Both the position numbers and the translations under genes were made by a program. A model generated the notes under the pieces. That model ran no database searches. It saw only the letters and a program-made list of their open reading frames with translations, and was not told where the DNA came from. A stretch of DNA of 64,000 bases, taken from the NCBI GenBank assembly GCA_014529385.2, contig CM043970.1:46032279-46096278 (forward strand), read 5' to 3'. This DNA is from Adiantum capillus-veneris (lineage: Eukaryota; Streptophyta; Polypodiopsida; Polypodiales; Pteridaceae). Positions within the stretch are counted from its first letter, which is position 1. The number at the start of each line of letters is the position of its first letter. Of the stretch, positions 21,232 to 32,020 are shown piece after piece.

Positions 21232-24200
21232 AAAGTAGAGCAAGATGCTCTAATTCTCTCATTAGACAATGTGTCTAATTCCTGGATAGTAGATTCCGGG
21301 GCTTCATTCCATGCGACACCACACAAGCAACATTTCCAAGACTACACCAAAGGTAATTTTGGGTATGTATACTTGGGAGATGATGAAGCTTGTGAGATTG
21401 TCGGCAAAGGTACAGTTTCTGTCAAAACTGCTAACGGAAATGAATGGAAGCTTAAAGATGTTAGGCATGTTCCTTCTCTTCGCAAAAATTTGATCTCTAC
21501 AGGACAATTGGACGATGAAGGTCACAACATTGCATTCGGAAACAAACGGTGGAAGATCTCAAAGGGATCTTTGGTGGCTGCCAAGGGTGAAAAAGTCGGT
21601 ACACTTTACTTGTGTACTGTTAGCACGCAACCTTCAGCTTGTGCAGCAACTACAGAAGTTGACATTGCGGTGTGGCACTACCGACTTGGGCATATGAGTG
21701 CCAAAGGAATGCAAATCCTTCAAACAAAGAAGCTTCTACCAGGTTTGAAAGAAGTGGACTTAGAGTTCTGTGAAGATTGTATTTATGGTAAACAAAAGAG
21801 GGTAAACTTTCAAAAATCAGGAAATGAAAGAAAAAATAAAAAACTTGAGTTGGTTCATTCTGATGTTTGGGGTCCTGCAAGTACACCATCACTTGGTGGC
21901 TCATTGTACTATGTAACATTCATAGACGATGCGACTAGAAAAACATGGGTTTATGTCATGAAGAATAAATCCGATGTATTTTCCATATTTCAAAGGTGGA
22001 AAGCCTTTGTGGAGAATGAAACAGGTACCAAGGTTAAATGCCTCAGATCCGACAATGGAGGCGAATATTGCAGCCAAGCTTTTGAAAGCTTTTGTGCTAG
22101 CAATGGCATTCGGAGGCAAAGGACAACCCCAAGGACACCTCAACAAAATGGGATTTCGGAAAGGATGAACAGGACAATCATGGAACGAGCACGAAGCATG
22201 CGGCTACATGCAGGCCTACCGCTTGAGCTTTGGGCGGAAGCTGTAAGTACGTCTGTGTACTTAATCAATCGGTCACCCTCAACGGCATTGGATGGGGGAG
22301 TTCCAGAAGAGGCATGGACATGTAAACCGGTGAATTATGCATTTCTCAAAGTGTTTGGGTGTGAGGCTTTCATGCACATAGATAGAAGCCTAAGATCAAA
22401 GTTAGATGCAAAGTCCAAAAAATGTTTCTTCATTGGCTATGGAGAAGGAGACTTTGGGTATCGCCTATGGAATCCTGAAGATGGTAAAATCTTAAGGAGT
22501 AGGGATGTAATTTTTAACGAACAAAATATGTACAAAGATTACTTGGAAAGAAAACAAACAAAAGAAACAGGTGATGAGTACATGGAGCTTGAGGACGGTG
22601 AAGACTCAAGGACTGCAAACGGTGACAATGTGCAACGACGTCAACCAAATGAGGAGCCTCAACCTATTCCCCGAAGATCTACAAGAGCAAGTAGACCTCC
22701 AGAAAGGTTTGTTCCTTCCTTCAACCATCTCTTGATCTCAGATTCTGGAGAGCCCGAATCATATGAAGAAGCTATGCAACATGAATCCAAAGAAGAATGG
22801 ACGAAGAGCATGCAAGTGGAGATGGACTCACTACATCGTAACCAAACATGGGAGTTGGTTGAGTTGCCTAAAGGTAAGCGGGCACTTCAAAACAAATGGG
22901 TGTACAAGCTAAAGGAAGAAGAAGGTGGGAAGAAAAGGTACAAGTCTAGGCTTGTGGTAAAAGGTTTTTCTCAAAAGAAAGGTATTGACTTCAATGAAAT
23001 ATTTTCTCCTGTTGTAAAAATGAACTCAATTAGGCTTGTCTTCAGCCTTGTGGCTGCTCATGATCTAAATCTTGAGCAAATGGATGTAAATACGGCATTC
23101 CCTCACAGTGACTTAGAGGAGGAAATCTACATGCTTCAACCAAAGGTGTATGAAGTAAAAGGTAAGGAGAAAATGGTTTGCAGATTAAAGAAGAGCTTGT
23201 ATGGTTTAAAGCAAGCATCAAGACAATGGTACTTGAAGTTTGATCGATGGATGTTGGATCATGGATTCACAAGATGCAACTCAGATCACTGCGTCTACAC
23301 GGAGAATTTGGGAGATGGGAAATTCATCATCCTAATGTTGTATGTTGATGACATGTTGATTGCAAGTGCTAACATGCAGGACATCAAAGACCTAAAAGAG
23401 GAGCTGTCCAAATCTTTTTCAATGAAAGATTTAGGTGCTGCAAAGAGGATACTTGGTATGAAAATATCAAGGGATAGGACGAAGAAGACAATAAAGCTAT
23501 CTCAAGAAGATTACATCAAGAAGGTACTAGAAAGGTTTGCAATGCAAAATGCAAAACCAGTTTCTACACCTTTGGCTGGTCATTTTAAACTAACGAAGGA
23601 TATGTGTCCAAAGACACAAGATGAGATAGCCTATATGTCTAAAGTTCCATATGTTGCAGCGGTAGGTTCTCTAATGTATGCTATGGTCTGGACAAGGCCA
23701 GACATTGCACATGCAGTGGGAGTTGTGAGTAGGTTCATGGACAACCCAGGTAAAGAGCATTGGCAAGCTGTGAAGTGGATACTTAGGTATCTAAAAGGGA
23801 CAACAACAAATGCTTTGTATTTTGGAGGAACTGATATTTTTCTAGAAGGGTATGCTGATGCAGATATGGCAGGTGACAAAGATACTCGAAGGAGCACTAC
23901 TGGCTATGTGTTCATGGTTGGAGGCACAGCAGTAAGCTGGGCTTCAAAGCTACAAAAAGTGGTTTCACTTTCTACCACGGAAGCAGAGTATGTAGCAATG
24001 ACGGAGGCAAGCAAAGAAATTCTGTGGCTTCACAGATTCTTAGAAGAGCTTGGATTCAAACAAGACAATTGTGTCTTGTACAGTGATAGCCAAAGCGCTA
24101 TCCATCTTGCGAAGAACTCAGCCTTTCATTCAAGGACAAAGCACATTGAGGTGAGATATCACTTCATACGCACTCTTTTGGAAGAGGGACAACTAAAGCT

Positions 24201-24303
24201 AGGAAAGGTGCATACAAGTGAAAATCCTGCAGACATGTTTACAAAGGTGGTCAACAAGGAGAAGTTGATCTTTTCCTCATCTTCAATCGGCATTCAAGGA
24301 TAA
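21112..24303 (+). CDS. copia-A Pol polyprotein
   Basis: A 1063-aa open frame; the first Met is only nominal, since pol normally continues from gag. In order: retropepsin WIVDSGASFH (Asp at ~61); integrase zinc finger with His at ~189/194 and Cys at ~220/223; integrase core with Asp ~251, Asp ~314 and Glu ~350 (the 35-residue D-E spacing expected); reverse transcriptase with YVDDMLIA at ~744; RNase H ending with HIEVRYHFIR. Domain order protease-integrase-RT-RNase H defines Ty1/copia. All catalytic residues I can check are present. The enzyme set could in principle serve related elements in trans, although its own gag is broken. The last ~10 residues look extended beyond the usual end. Confidence 0.93.
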   Translation: MLELRQEGPSQEGLLVQEEEGDRVSRQQDNKPTSEANVVGKVEQDALILSLDNVSNSWIVDSGASFHATPHKQHFQDYTKGNFGYVYLGDDEACEIVGKGTVSVKTANGNEWKLKDVRHVPSLRKNLISTGQLDDEGHNIAFGNKRWKISKGSLVAAKGEKVGTLYLCTVSTQPSACAATTEVDIAVWHYRLGHMSAKGMQILQTKKLLPGLKEVDLEFCEDCIYGKQKRVNFQKSGNERKNKKLELVHSDVWGPASTPSLGGSLYYVTFIDDATRKTWVYVMKNKSDVFSIFQRWKAFVENETGTKVKCLRSDNGGEYCSQAFESFCASNGIRRQRTTPRTPQQNGISERMNRTIMERARSMRLHAGLPLELWAEAVSTSVYLINRSPSTALDGGVPEEAWTCKPVNYAFLKVFGCEAFMHIDRSLRSKLDAKSKKCFFIGYGEGDFGYRLWNPEDGKILRSRDVIFNEQNMYKDYLERKQTKETGDEYMELEDGEDSRTANGDNVQRRQPNEEPQPIPRRSTRASRPPERFVPSFNHLLISDSGEPESYEEAMQHESKEEWTKSMQVEMDSLHRNQTWELVELPKGKRALQNKWVYKLKEEEGGKKRYKSRLVVKGFSQKKGIDFNEIFSPVVKMNSIRLVFSLVAAHDLNLEQMDVNTAFPHSDLEEEIYMLQPKVYEVKGKEKMVCRLKKSLYGLKQASRQWYLKFDRWMLDHGFTRCNSDHCVYTENLGDGKFIILMLYVDDMLIASANMQDIKDLKEELSKSFSMKDLGAAKRILGMKISRDRTKKTIKLSQEDYIKKVLERFAMQNAKPVSTPLAGHFKLTKDMCPKTQDEIAYMSKVPYVAAVGSLMYAMVWTRPDIAHAVGVVSRFMDNPGKEHWQAVKWILRYLKGTTTNALYFGGTDIFLEGYADADMAGDKDTRRSTTGYVFMVGGTAVSWASKLQKVVSLSTTEAEYVAMTEASKEILWLHRFLEELGFKQDNCVLYSDSQSAIHLAKNSAFHSRTKHIEVRYHFIRTLLEEGQLKLGKVHTSENPADMFTKVVNKEKLIFSSSSIGIQG

Positions 24304-24352
24304 AAAGCCAGAATGGAAAGCAGTCACAGGTTTGGTTTGGAGATCAGTCTCC

Positions 24353-24363
24353 AAGTGGGAAAT
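24353..24363 (+). other. copia-A polypurine tract
   Basis: AAGTGGGAAAT directly before the 3' LTR. Confidence 0.85.
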
Positions 24364-25183
24364 TGTTAAGTATGGAGCCTGATTTACCCTTGTAATTTTC
24401 TGTGGTAAAAGCGCACATTTGTAAGGCCCCCATTATGAGGAGAAGCCATCGTGCGTGAAGGAAAATCACTCACTGGAAACCAAAATTTTCACGGACAAGA
24501 ATCAGGGGCAACTTTAAAGGCCTCGGGGGCGGAGGCCCCCGAGACTTTTTTTTTCGCCGGAATATTCTTTTTCGCCGGACGGCGGCCGGAAAGTGGTCGG
24601 AAAACAACCGGTCGGTTGGCCGGTGGCCGGTAGTCAATGGCCGATGGCCGGTGGTTGGAAGTCAATGGCCGGTGGCCGGTGGTCGGAAGTCAATGGCCGG
24701 TGGCCGGTGGCCAAATTCAATGGCCGGTGGCCGAATTCAAAAGCGGACTTGTCTTCTCAAGGGCGGCCACACATGGGCGGATTGGAGGGTCCGATTTGGA
24801 CTTATTCGCACAAGGGCGGCTACACATGGCTGTCTCTCATAAGAGAGGGCAACCCTTTTGGCATATAAAAGGAGGCCATTTCTACACACATTTCATAGTG
24901 TGTGAAGTTGATGCAACAAGGTGAGTGTGAGGTGGTGAGAGTGAAGCAAGGTGGGAGCTCCATTAAGGGTATAATCCCTTTGTAAACTACTTCTTGTTTT
25001 GAAGTACTAAAGCCATTGAGTGGCTGCTTTCCCGTGGACGTAGCCCACATTGGGTGAACCACGTATATCGTGTGTACTCTCTCTCTCTCTCTCTCTACTC
25101 TATAATCTCGTGTATGTAAATCTGTCTCTCTCCATTAAGTAATCTACTCAATTATCTATTTAGCTATGTCTTATTTCCTAACA
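24364..25183 (+). repeat. copia-A 3' LTR
   Basis: 820 bp, nearly identical to the 5' LTR. It is 20 bp longer, chiefly from one extra CAATGGCCGGTGGCCGAATT unit near 24718-24737. Confidence 0.93.
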
Positions 25184-25268
25184 GAAAGTTGGATGCTTTG
25201 TAGTGTGCCAAAAGTCTCTGCAAGCTCCTACACAAGAGGAGGCAAGCCCTTTTACTAGGGGATGAGAG

Positions 25269-25270
<2 letters not shown>

Positions 25271-25339
<69 letters not shown>
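25271..25339. repeat. (AC)n microsatellite
   Basis: About 34 AC units in the R2 repeat. Confidence 0.95.
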
Positions 25340-25340
<1 letters not shown>

Positions 25341-25535
25341 ATGCAAGCCCCTTTACACAAAGGGCATAATGGACACATGTCAGGTCCTTAGCCCAATTTC
25401 CCACAAGGTCCATTCAAATCCTAATGGATGGCCATAGAGGTGGACCATTGAGAATTAGGCTAGAGTACTTTTAGTTTAATTCATTTAAAAACAATTAATA
25501 AAAGAACCAATAAGAATTAAGCTCTCTAGAAGACT

Positions 25536-25690
25536 ATTGGCCAGTCTCCCAAGGGGTCCAATGAGCATTCAGCAGCCCAATGGCTTGCCTGATTCCTATT
25601 GGCCAGAAGACTAAGGGGTCCAATGAGCATTCAACAGCCTACTGGCTTGCCTAATTCCTATTGGCCACAAAACTAAGGGGTACAATGAGA
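25536..25690 (+). repeat. 62-bp tandem repeat
   Basis: Copies start at 25536, 25598 and 25660 with ATTGGCCA; each contains AAGGGGTCCAATGAGCATTC or a close variant. The third copy is partial. Confidence 0.85.
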
Positions 25691-25801
25691 GTTTAATTGC
25701 ATTAATTAATTACCTAAAGCTCTCACAAAAGGGGAAAGGAGGACACTTGTCACAAGGTTATCACTTATGCTTCTCAATTTTCATTGGCTAGGCATTGCAG
25801 G

Positions 25802-26028
25802 TGTTGGAATTAGGGTTGTAGAGAAACACACACAGCTTGGAGAAGACGAAGGAAGCTCAAGGCACACAATAGAGAGTGTGTTACTTAGTATGCAATGGAA
25901 AGATAGATAGACCTAGAGTGATGGGTGTATATACAATGCTCGGGGGAAAAAACCTCCTAAAGAGGGAAAAAATGCCCCGACGGTCCTAGTGTGTTCACAC
26001 ACATCACTACCACATGTATATGGTAACA
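25802..26028 (-). repeat. copia-B 3' LTR
   Basis: 227 bp, nearly identical to 27828-28054. A GTATATAC TATA-like motif lies at about 25927 on the minus strand. The polypurine tract CCAGGGGGGATTT (minus strand, 26029-26040) abuts it. Confidence 0.9.
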
Positions 26029-27466
26029 AATCCCCCCTGGAGTGATGCAGTGAACGAGAGCTGACACATGAGTAAAGGGAAGTGCCATGCCCTGAGGACA
26101 TGATCAGTCCACAAAGGGAAGTAAGCCCAAAGCTTTGCGGAAAGCTTCAAGCTTCTCACGAGACAATGCCTTTGTGAAAAGATCTCCAAGGTTGTCCTGT
26201 GTTGGCACATAAGCCAAGTTGATCTCTCCTGCCAAGAGCCTCTCCCTGACAAAGTGGTATTGTTGGCACAAGTGATTGAATTCCCATGAGGGACAGACTC
26301 AAGAGAGGTAAACAATTCACGATGTGAGGTAATTTGCTTTGTAGCACCATTGTCGAAATACCACACATGTGAATCTGTAGCAACTGACAAGCATGCATAC
26401 TAGAAAGGCAGGATTGTAAGTGCACTATGTGCTAAAAGCCCATTCTGCATCAACATTAGCATTACAGTCTCCTTTTACAGAAGACTCAACAATGGTTGCA
26501 TTTGTAGTGGAACCAACACTTGCAGTGGAACCACCCTCTTTCTTCTTAGCCTCTTTGGCGTTCAACTTAGGACACGACTTGATCAAGTGATGATTAGCTT
26601 TACAATAATGGCAACACATCTTCTTTTTGCCCTTATCACTAGAATTGCCCGACGAAGTGCTGCCAGCAGAAGCATTAGGAACATAAGTTTTGCCACTTGC
26701 AGCAAAACCATAAGAAGTGCATGGCTGCATTGTTGTTACCACCCTTTCTTTGAGAAGCAATAAAAGCCTGTTCAACTGCACGCTGTCTAGTCCTGTTTTT
26801 TCTAGAAAGTGACTCTTGCAACAGCAATGTGCATAATGCATCAAACTTGACAACTTCTGGATTTCCTTGGGTCATAAGTCTCCAAGTACTAGCAAAAGTC
26901 TGGTAGGAATCTGGTAAGACATCAAGAATAGTCTGCACAAGGGAACTATTTGAAATGACTTCACCTACAGAAATAAGTTGCTCATTGATATCCTTGACAC
27001 CAGCAAGGAAAGTGTCCATATCATCTTCCTCATGCATAATGTTCGACTCCAGCTCTTTACGCAGCAAAGCAATTTTAGCCTCATTGCGACTTGCATAAAG
27101 ACCAACCAAAAAATCCCAAGCCTGTTTTGTAGATTTTGCTGAATGGATGTGAGGAACAATGGTGCGCTTCACAGACAACGCAATCAATGCATGAGCTTGT
27201 GCATCCTTTACATCCCAACGAGATTGTTCTGCCGTAGGCAAAACAACTCTAATAGCAGCAATCCTTGCAGCAAGACCTGCAACATCCTCAACATCGCCTA
27301 CATCCTCAGAACCAGGACGTACATCAATGCCTTGCACAATATTCCAGACGCCCTTTGACACAAGAACGTGTTGCATCATATAAGCCGACATAGGGTAATT
27401 GTCCCCATCCAACCTGTCCTCAACAACAAACATCTTGAACACATCTGTGTTGTTGTTGTCAGCCAT
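26029..27466 (-). pseudogene. copia-B gag with truncated pro and RNase H tail
   Basis: Gag starts with MADNNNTDVFKMF at 27466 and keeps the UBN2 region (KQAWDFLVGLYASRNEAK). A frameshift near 26740 leads to the zinc knuckle CHYCKANHHLIKSC (about 26615) and a further shift to protease residues VWYFDNGATKQI (Asp kept, the usual Ser changed to Asn). At about 26253 protease is joined directly to the C-terminal end of RNase H (VPTQDNLGDLFTKAL, in another frame). The join removes roughly 3 kb of integrase and RT compared with a normal copia pol. The product is a Gag-only derivative that would depend on a partner element. Confidence 0.82.
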
Positions 27467-27813
27467 GGTAAATGTTGCACCTGATGTGAAAACTGCTCGA
27501 AAATAGGAGAAATGGAGCGGGAACAACACCTGCTATATAGCACAAACCGTAGAAGACTGTAAGGCACCTGTCATGCAGAAAACGACACTGACAGAAATTC
27601 TGTACAAAATGACGAAATTGCTGTGCAGACCTGCCTGTAGTGAAAACGGAGACCGAAATGAGCCCGAATCAAAAATCCGAGCAGACTAAGCTCTACCAAC
27701 TCTTCCGAAATATTTGTCGACCTGCGAACGCTCGCCAAATCTCACTGAAATCGGAGAAAGTGAGCAGGCGTGTGCTGGAGCAGCTGGCGACTTAGCCCGG
27801 GAGGATGCAACCA

Positions 27814-27825
27814 GGTCTGATACCA
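27814..27825 (-). other. copia-B primer-binding site
   Basis: On the minus strand TGGTATCAGACC, two bases from the 5' LTR: the initiator-Met type with one change (GAGC to GACC). Confidence 0.88.
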
Positions 27826-27827
27826 AT

Positions 27828-28054
27828 TGTTGGAATTAGGGTTGCAGAGAAACACACACAGCTTGGAGAAGACGAAGGAAGCTCAAGGCACACAATAGAG
27901 AGTGTGTTACTTAGTATGCAATGGAAAGATAGATAGCCCTAGAGTGATGGGCATATATACAATGCTCGGGGGGAAAAACCTCCTAAAGAGGGAAAAATTG
28001 CCCCAGCGGTCCTAGTGTGTTCACACACATCACTACCACATGTATATGGTAACA
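27828..28054 (-). repeat. copia-B 5' LTR
   Basis: 227-bp copy of 25802-26028 with very few differences. Confidence 0.9.
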
Positions 28055-28719
28055 ACACGGGCTCATGGGGAGCCAGCATGAGTAAATTCCAAGAGGGGTC
28101 GACCATGAGAGAGAGGGGGTTGAATTTGACAAGGCATTATCACACAGACTCTCACACAATCTCATGTGTGAAGCAAGAATACTCTCTCTCTCTCTCCTTC
28201 TCAAGCTTTAATGGAAAGCTCATCATCTACTCCAAGCTTGGAGAAGGGAGGCCTACACCAACAACTCTTTGCTTTCTGATGCAAATCCAACCAAGAGCCA
28301 AGCTTCAATGCATGCTCATCTCCTCTACCATGCTAATTACTAAGCTATGCTAAGCTATTATGAGTGATTAGGTGAGGAGATATACTTCTTTCTTGTAAGA
28401 CTACTCCTTCTTCCTCTCAATCTATTCTCATATCCCACTAGCTCTCACCATCTTCGAAGGTGTGTGAGGTCTTGGGTCTGAGAGTGTGAGGGAATTGACG
28501 TTGTGTTTTAAAGTGTTTTCTTAGTGCTTGAAGCTTCCATCTTCATTGCACTAGCTAGTTATTCAAGGTTCACAAAGAATTGTATTATAAAATGTCTCCC
28601 TTGATGGGGGAAACCTATAATACAAAGCCTTTTGGAGGGTGAACCGGCTCCATATAAATCCGGTCCTCAGCTGTTGTCAATAGCTTAATTTCTCTCTCTT
28701 TTGAAGTATTGTTCATGCC
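28055..28719 (+). repeat. repeat R2 copy 1, third part
   Basis: Matches the last ~670 bp of R2 copy 2: GAGGGGTCGACC, ATCCAACCAAGAGCC, the ACCGGCTCCA...AATCCGGTCCTCA block and AAGTATTGTTCATGCC. No coding frame. Confidence 0.7.
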
Positions 28720-29332
28720 TATCTAACTAAGTGTTATGCTTTTTGTTGCTCTCTCCATCCAAGCACTCTTGCTATGCTCATTAGGAATCTATTCTAATGA
28801 AATGCTCACTATGTCTATGCTATTTTCTGCTACACACAAGTTACTAGGCCATTAAGATGTTGCAGACTCTCAATGCTCCAAAATTGTGGCGATGAGAGTC
28901 GTAATGAGAGACCACATTGTGGTTGGGAGAGGAAAGTGTGTAGGTCTAAGCATGGCTAAAAATGTGAGGGAAGTAAGTTCAGATGTGACCAAAAGTTGAG
29001 CACTCTAGTAGTGTGTGGTACTCAGACTCTCGAACTTGCAGTGAGCATAATGTGCACAATCAATCTGACTCTTCTCCATTGCCCCAACGCCCTGTCTCAC
29101 ATCGAAGGGAGTGGGAGCTAAGCCGAATGTCTGTGATAGTGCGTATCGTTGACAAAGGGATAGGCTCAAGCATGTAAGTCTGAGTACGGTTTTCCCTTTC
29201 AACGAAGAACATGGTTTTGTAGTTGAGGGCAATATGGGTGGTATAATGTATGAAGCGTGACCCACCGGGTTCCTCCCAAGCCATAATACATTGGCGTTGG
29301 AGAAAAGCTTCATTCACTTGCGAGTCAATTGA
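28720..29332 (-). pseudogene. LINE ORF2 C-terminal fragment
   Basis: On the minus strand the frame from about 29332 reads SNASIDSQVNEAFLQRQC, later TDIRLSSHSLRCETGR, a TGA, then LCTLCSLQVRESEYHTLLEC. The RLSSHSL...ETGR and C-x2-C...H-x4-C layout is the zf-RVT tail found after the reverse transcriptase of plant LINEs. Its upstream part lies at 37135-37590 on the other side of copia-C: the element was one before the copia insertion. The bases 28720-28950 show no clear coding. Confidence 0.65.
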
Positions 29333-29337
29333 GGCAT
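29333..29337. repeat. target duplication of copia-C (left)
   Basis: GGCAT, repeated exactly at 37135-37139. Confidence 0.88.
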
Positions 29338-29523
29338 TGCTATGTTTCACGCCCCGTGGCCGAGTTGTGGCTGGCGCGCGTCCATTACTCATTCTTTGGT
29401 TATATAGAGAATAAGGAGAGTGAGATGGTTCTTCTCACAAGCTCCACCAAAACACCAATGTGTCTCCTCTCATCTCCTTCCGCTTCTCTTCTTCCCTTGC
29501 ACTCACGAATCACCGCATCTCCA
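29338..29523 (+). repeat. copia-C 5' LTR
   Basis: 186 bp, TGCTATGTTTC to CGCATCTCCA. Contains ATTCTTTGGTTATATAGAGA with a TATA-like TATATAGA at 29401. Confidence 0.88.
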
Positions 29524-29525
29524 AG

Positions 29526-29537
29526 TGGTATCAGAGC
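29526..29537 (+). other. copia-C primer-binding site
   Basis: TGGTATCAGAGC, two bases after the 5' LTR. Confidence 0.93.
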
Positions 29538-29837
29538 ACAGGTTACCCGAGCCTCGGCTACCCGACGTGTGCAGCGAATCCATCAGAGATGGAATCTTGG
29601 AGAAAATTGAAGCTTTGCAGTGAATCGACAGCAGGTCAATAGGCAAGCAACCAATTTCGGGGGCAAATAGGAATGAGGTTGGGAGAACTAGGGCTCTAGA
29701 TAAATATCGGCCTGGTAGCCGACATGTAGGTGGGCGAAACCGATGCAGCCGGACACGGCACTTTTTGATGGGGCAGCAGAATTCAGTGCGCTATGATGCA
29801 CCAGCTGCAAGATCTGCTCATGCGCCTGCATGCAACG

Positions 29838-29896
29838 TAGCGGTAAAGCATTGCTCCCAGAGGGCCGATGTCCTGAGTTCGAGCCTGCGTGTGCAT
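29838..29896 (+). ncRNA. tRNA-like SINE head in copia-C leader
   Basis: ACGTAGCGGTAAAGC (box A-like) and GAGTTCGAGCCTG (box B-like) stand ~35 bp apart in tRNA order. The arms do not close into a complete cloverleaf, so I read it as a SINE head rather than a tRNA gene. Confidence 0.45.
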
Positions 29897-30894
29897 CCCG
29901 CGTTGACTTTTTTGGTCAACGGTTGGTAACCGGTTGACACTGACTGGCAACCGGCTCAGCTGCCTTCGCCACGATGGCAAGCAAGCCGATAAATATCCAA
30001 ACCCGAGAACTAGCGTGTACACACACACACACTTGAGATAGATGTGAAGCGCACATGATGCGTTCAGGGCGACGTTCGGTGAGAGCAGACATTGTCGCCA
30101 CCTCTCGAGTTTGCGCACACGATAGGTGTTGGTCAACGACCGTTCACTCCAGCTGGCACTGACAGGCTTGGGGCAGGGAGGGAAGAGCTCAGCCATCTCC
30201 ACGCAAGCAGTTCGCAACTTTTGCAGGGCAGCCATGAGTTCAGTGCTCTTCCCGCGTTGCGAACTTCGCCCATCGTAGTGAACGTGATGAAGGGGCCTTT
30301 CATTGCGGTACTACCAACGTCGCAACCGTTGCCTATGTGCAGGGGCGTGGGGGGGCCAAGCTGAGGTGGCTGCTCTTCAACGACCGCCTGCATGTGCGCA
30401 CCATAAGAGAGCAAAGGAGAAGCCGGAGTCGGGCCTGCAAGGAATTGACGAAACACACACGCACACACAATCGACTGCAGCAGCAAATCGAGAAAATTGA
30501 AGCTCGGCATTCAGTGAGCAGCAGAACCGAAAGCAAAGGGCTTGTGAGCGGCGGGCACAGCCGAGTAGAAGAAATCGAAGCCTTGAGGGCTTGAGCTGGT
30601 CGTGAGCAGGTTATCGAGAGAGTCGAGCAATCGAAGGGATTCTGAGCTCCTAATAAAAGCCCACACACGAAGGCAATCGGGTGCAGCAGCAGCAGAGTAA
30701 AGTTGTGAGAGAAGCAAGGAAATCGAAGTAGGAGTCGCAAGCGAGAGCACACACACCCAAATCTCGTTAGAACTTGTCAAACTCGTTAGTATGATACGGG
30801 CCGAATGCAATAAAATAAAAATTTTAAAACTTTGGTTACAGAATTAGTGTGTGCAAAACATCCTTCTCACCATCTAGCCCCCCCAAATTGAGAG

Positions 30895-30910
30895 ATAGAG
30901 AGAGAGAGTA

Positions 30911-30951
<41 letters not shown>
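30895..30951. repeat. (GA)n microsatellite
   Basis: Interrupted GA tract in the copia-C leader. Confidence 0.9.
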
Positions 30952-30957
<6 letters not shown>

Positions 30958-31598
30958 TTGTGAGAGAACAAGCGAGAGAGAGCGAGCAAGTTTTTGGCAA
31001 CACTCTTTACGACCTCGACATCGGCGAGAGCGGATTGACTAGCTCTCGGCTACTCCTTGACATCGCATCGGTTTGACACCGACTAGGTGATCTCCATTTT
31101 CTCGGCTTTCCTCGATGCTATAACACATCAGTTTCACTACCATCCTTGCGATTCGGCATTGACACCTCTCTTTGTGAGCGGATTTCGACATCTGACCCCA
31201 CGTTGATCTTTGTGCTTGCGACATTCACGGGTGAGGTGCCTCTACCACGGAGGAGTGACACCCGGCATCGGCACCGAGCGCACCGATCATGCTCTATGAC
31301 ATTTTTTTGACTTCGAGCACCTTTGGCGGCTATTCGACTAGCACATTTTCGTTCGGTGGCAAAAGTCGGCACATACCGACACCGACACGTAGGTTACAGG
31401 GGGCTTTTGAGCCCGTTTACACTCAAGTTTCTCTAGGTTTGCAGACACAACGCTTTTCAGGCGATTTTGACTGTCATTTTGACAACAATTTCTCTACCAA
31501 CAGATGCATGTTTGCTTTAGCACAACATAGTGCTATTGAGCTCTTTTAAGAGCAGATATCCCCGCACGGATCACTTTTACTGCATGCATCAGTTCTTG

Positions 31599-31726
31599 CC
31601 TGTTTGAGTGCAGTCACTCATGTACGTTAAGTTGCAGATATTGCCTATTGTACTTCGTGGTGCCTATTTGAGTGCAGTCACTCATGTACGTTGAGTTGCA
31701 GACACTGCCTATTGTACTTCGTGTGG
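31599..31726 (+). repeat. 64-bp tandem duplication
   Basis: Two copies starting CCTGTTTGAGTGCAGTCACT at 31599 and CCTATTTGAGTGCAGTCACT at 31663, differing at about four bases. Confidence 0.88.
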
Positions 31727-32020
31727 AGCCATTTTTTGGCGATTTTGGCAATTTTCTCGGCCGTTTCTGAGAGCCATAAGAGCCCTTTATGAGACTGTGG
31801 CTAATTTTTTTGTGTCTACATTAGCCTTTGGAGGGTTGATAGCGTGAGGTTTTCTTTGAGCTGGGGTATTCTCGAATGTTGAGATATCTTCGGTGATACA
31901 GGTAGCTGGAGTTTCCTTCTTACGGTACCCTCGCCATAGGATATGTATCTAGGCGGTTTCTTGTGCTTTTGACGTCGAGTTGGCTATCACACAGCAGTGG
32001 TTTTGAGCAGTTTATGCCTA

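Larger units (their letters stand above)
19542..25183 (+). mobile_element. copia-A, complete Ty1/copia LTR retrotransposon
   Basis: A 5.64-kb element with 800- and 820-bp LTRs (TGTTAAG...TAACA), a GAAAG target duplication on both sides, a tRNA-iMet primer site (20344) and a polypurine tract (24353-24363). Gag is broken by frameshifts and a stop; the pol frame is open over 1063 codons with all catalytic motifs. The LTRs differ mainly by one minisatellite unit, so insertion was recent. It sits inside repeat R2. Confidence 0.95.
25184..25801 (+). repeat. repeat R2 copy 1, second part
   Basis: R2 resumes after copia-A with the GAAAG duplication (25184-25188). It contains a 69-bp (AC)n tract (25271-25339) and a 62-bp tandem repeat (25536-25690, ~2.5 copies starting ATTGGCCA). 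The end, AAAGGGGAAAGGAGGACACTTG... to GGCTAGGCATTG, matches 35290-35370 of R2 copy 2. Interrupted by copia-B. Confidence 0.65.
25802..28054 (-). mobile_element. copia-B, internally deleted Ty1/copia element
   Basis: A 2.25-kb element on the minus strand with two 227-bp LTRs (TGTTGG...TAACA on the plus strand), a primer site beside the right LTR and a polypurine tract beside the left. Only gag, the start of protease and the very end of RNase H remain; integrase and RT are gone. The flanks GCAGG and ACACG do not match, so no target duplication is visible. It lies inside R2. Confidence 0.88.
29538..32020 (+). other. copia-C leader
   Basis: No gag or other protein is recognisable in this 2.5 kb. 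It contains a tRNA-like sequence (about 29838-29896), a (GA)n tract (30895-30951), a 64-bp tandem duplication (31599-31726) and near its end a block (31840-31903) shared with the copia-D leader. Confidence 0.65.

Noticed and set aside
25802-28054. Target-site duplication for copia-B
   Set aside because: Flanks GCAGG and ACACG do not match, so no duplication is claimed.
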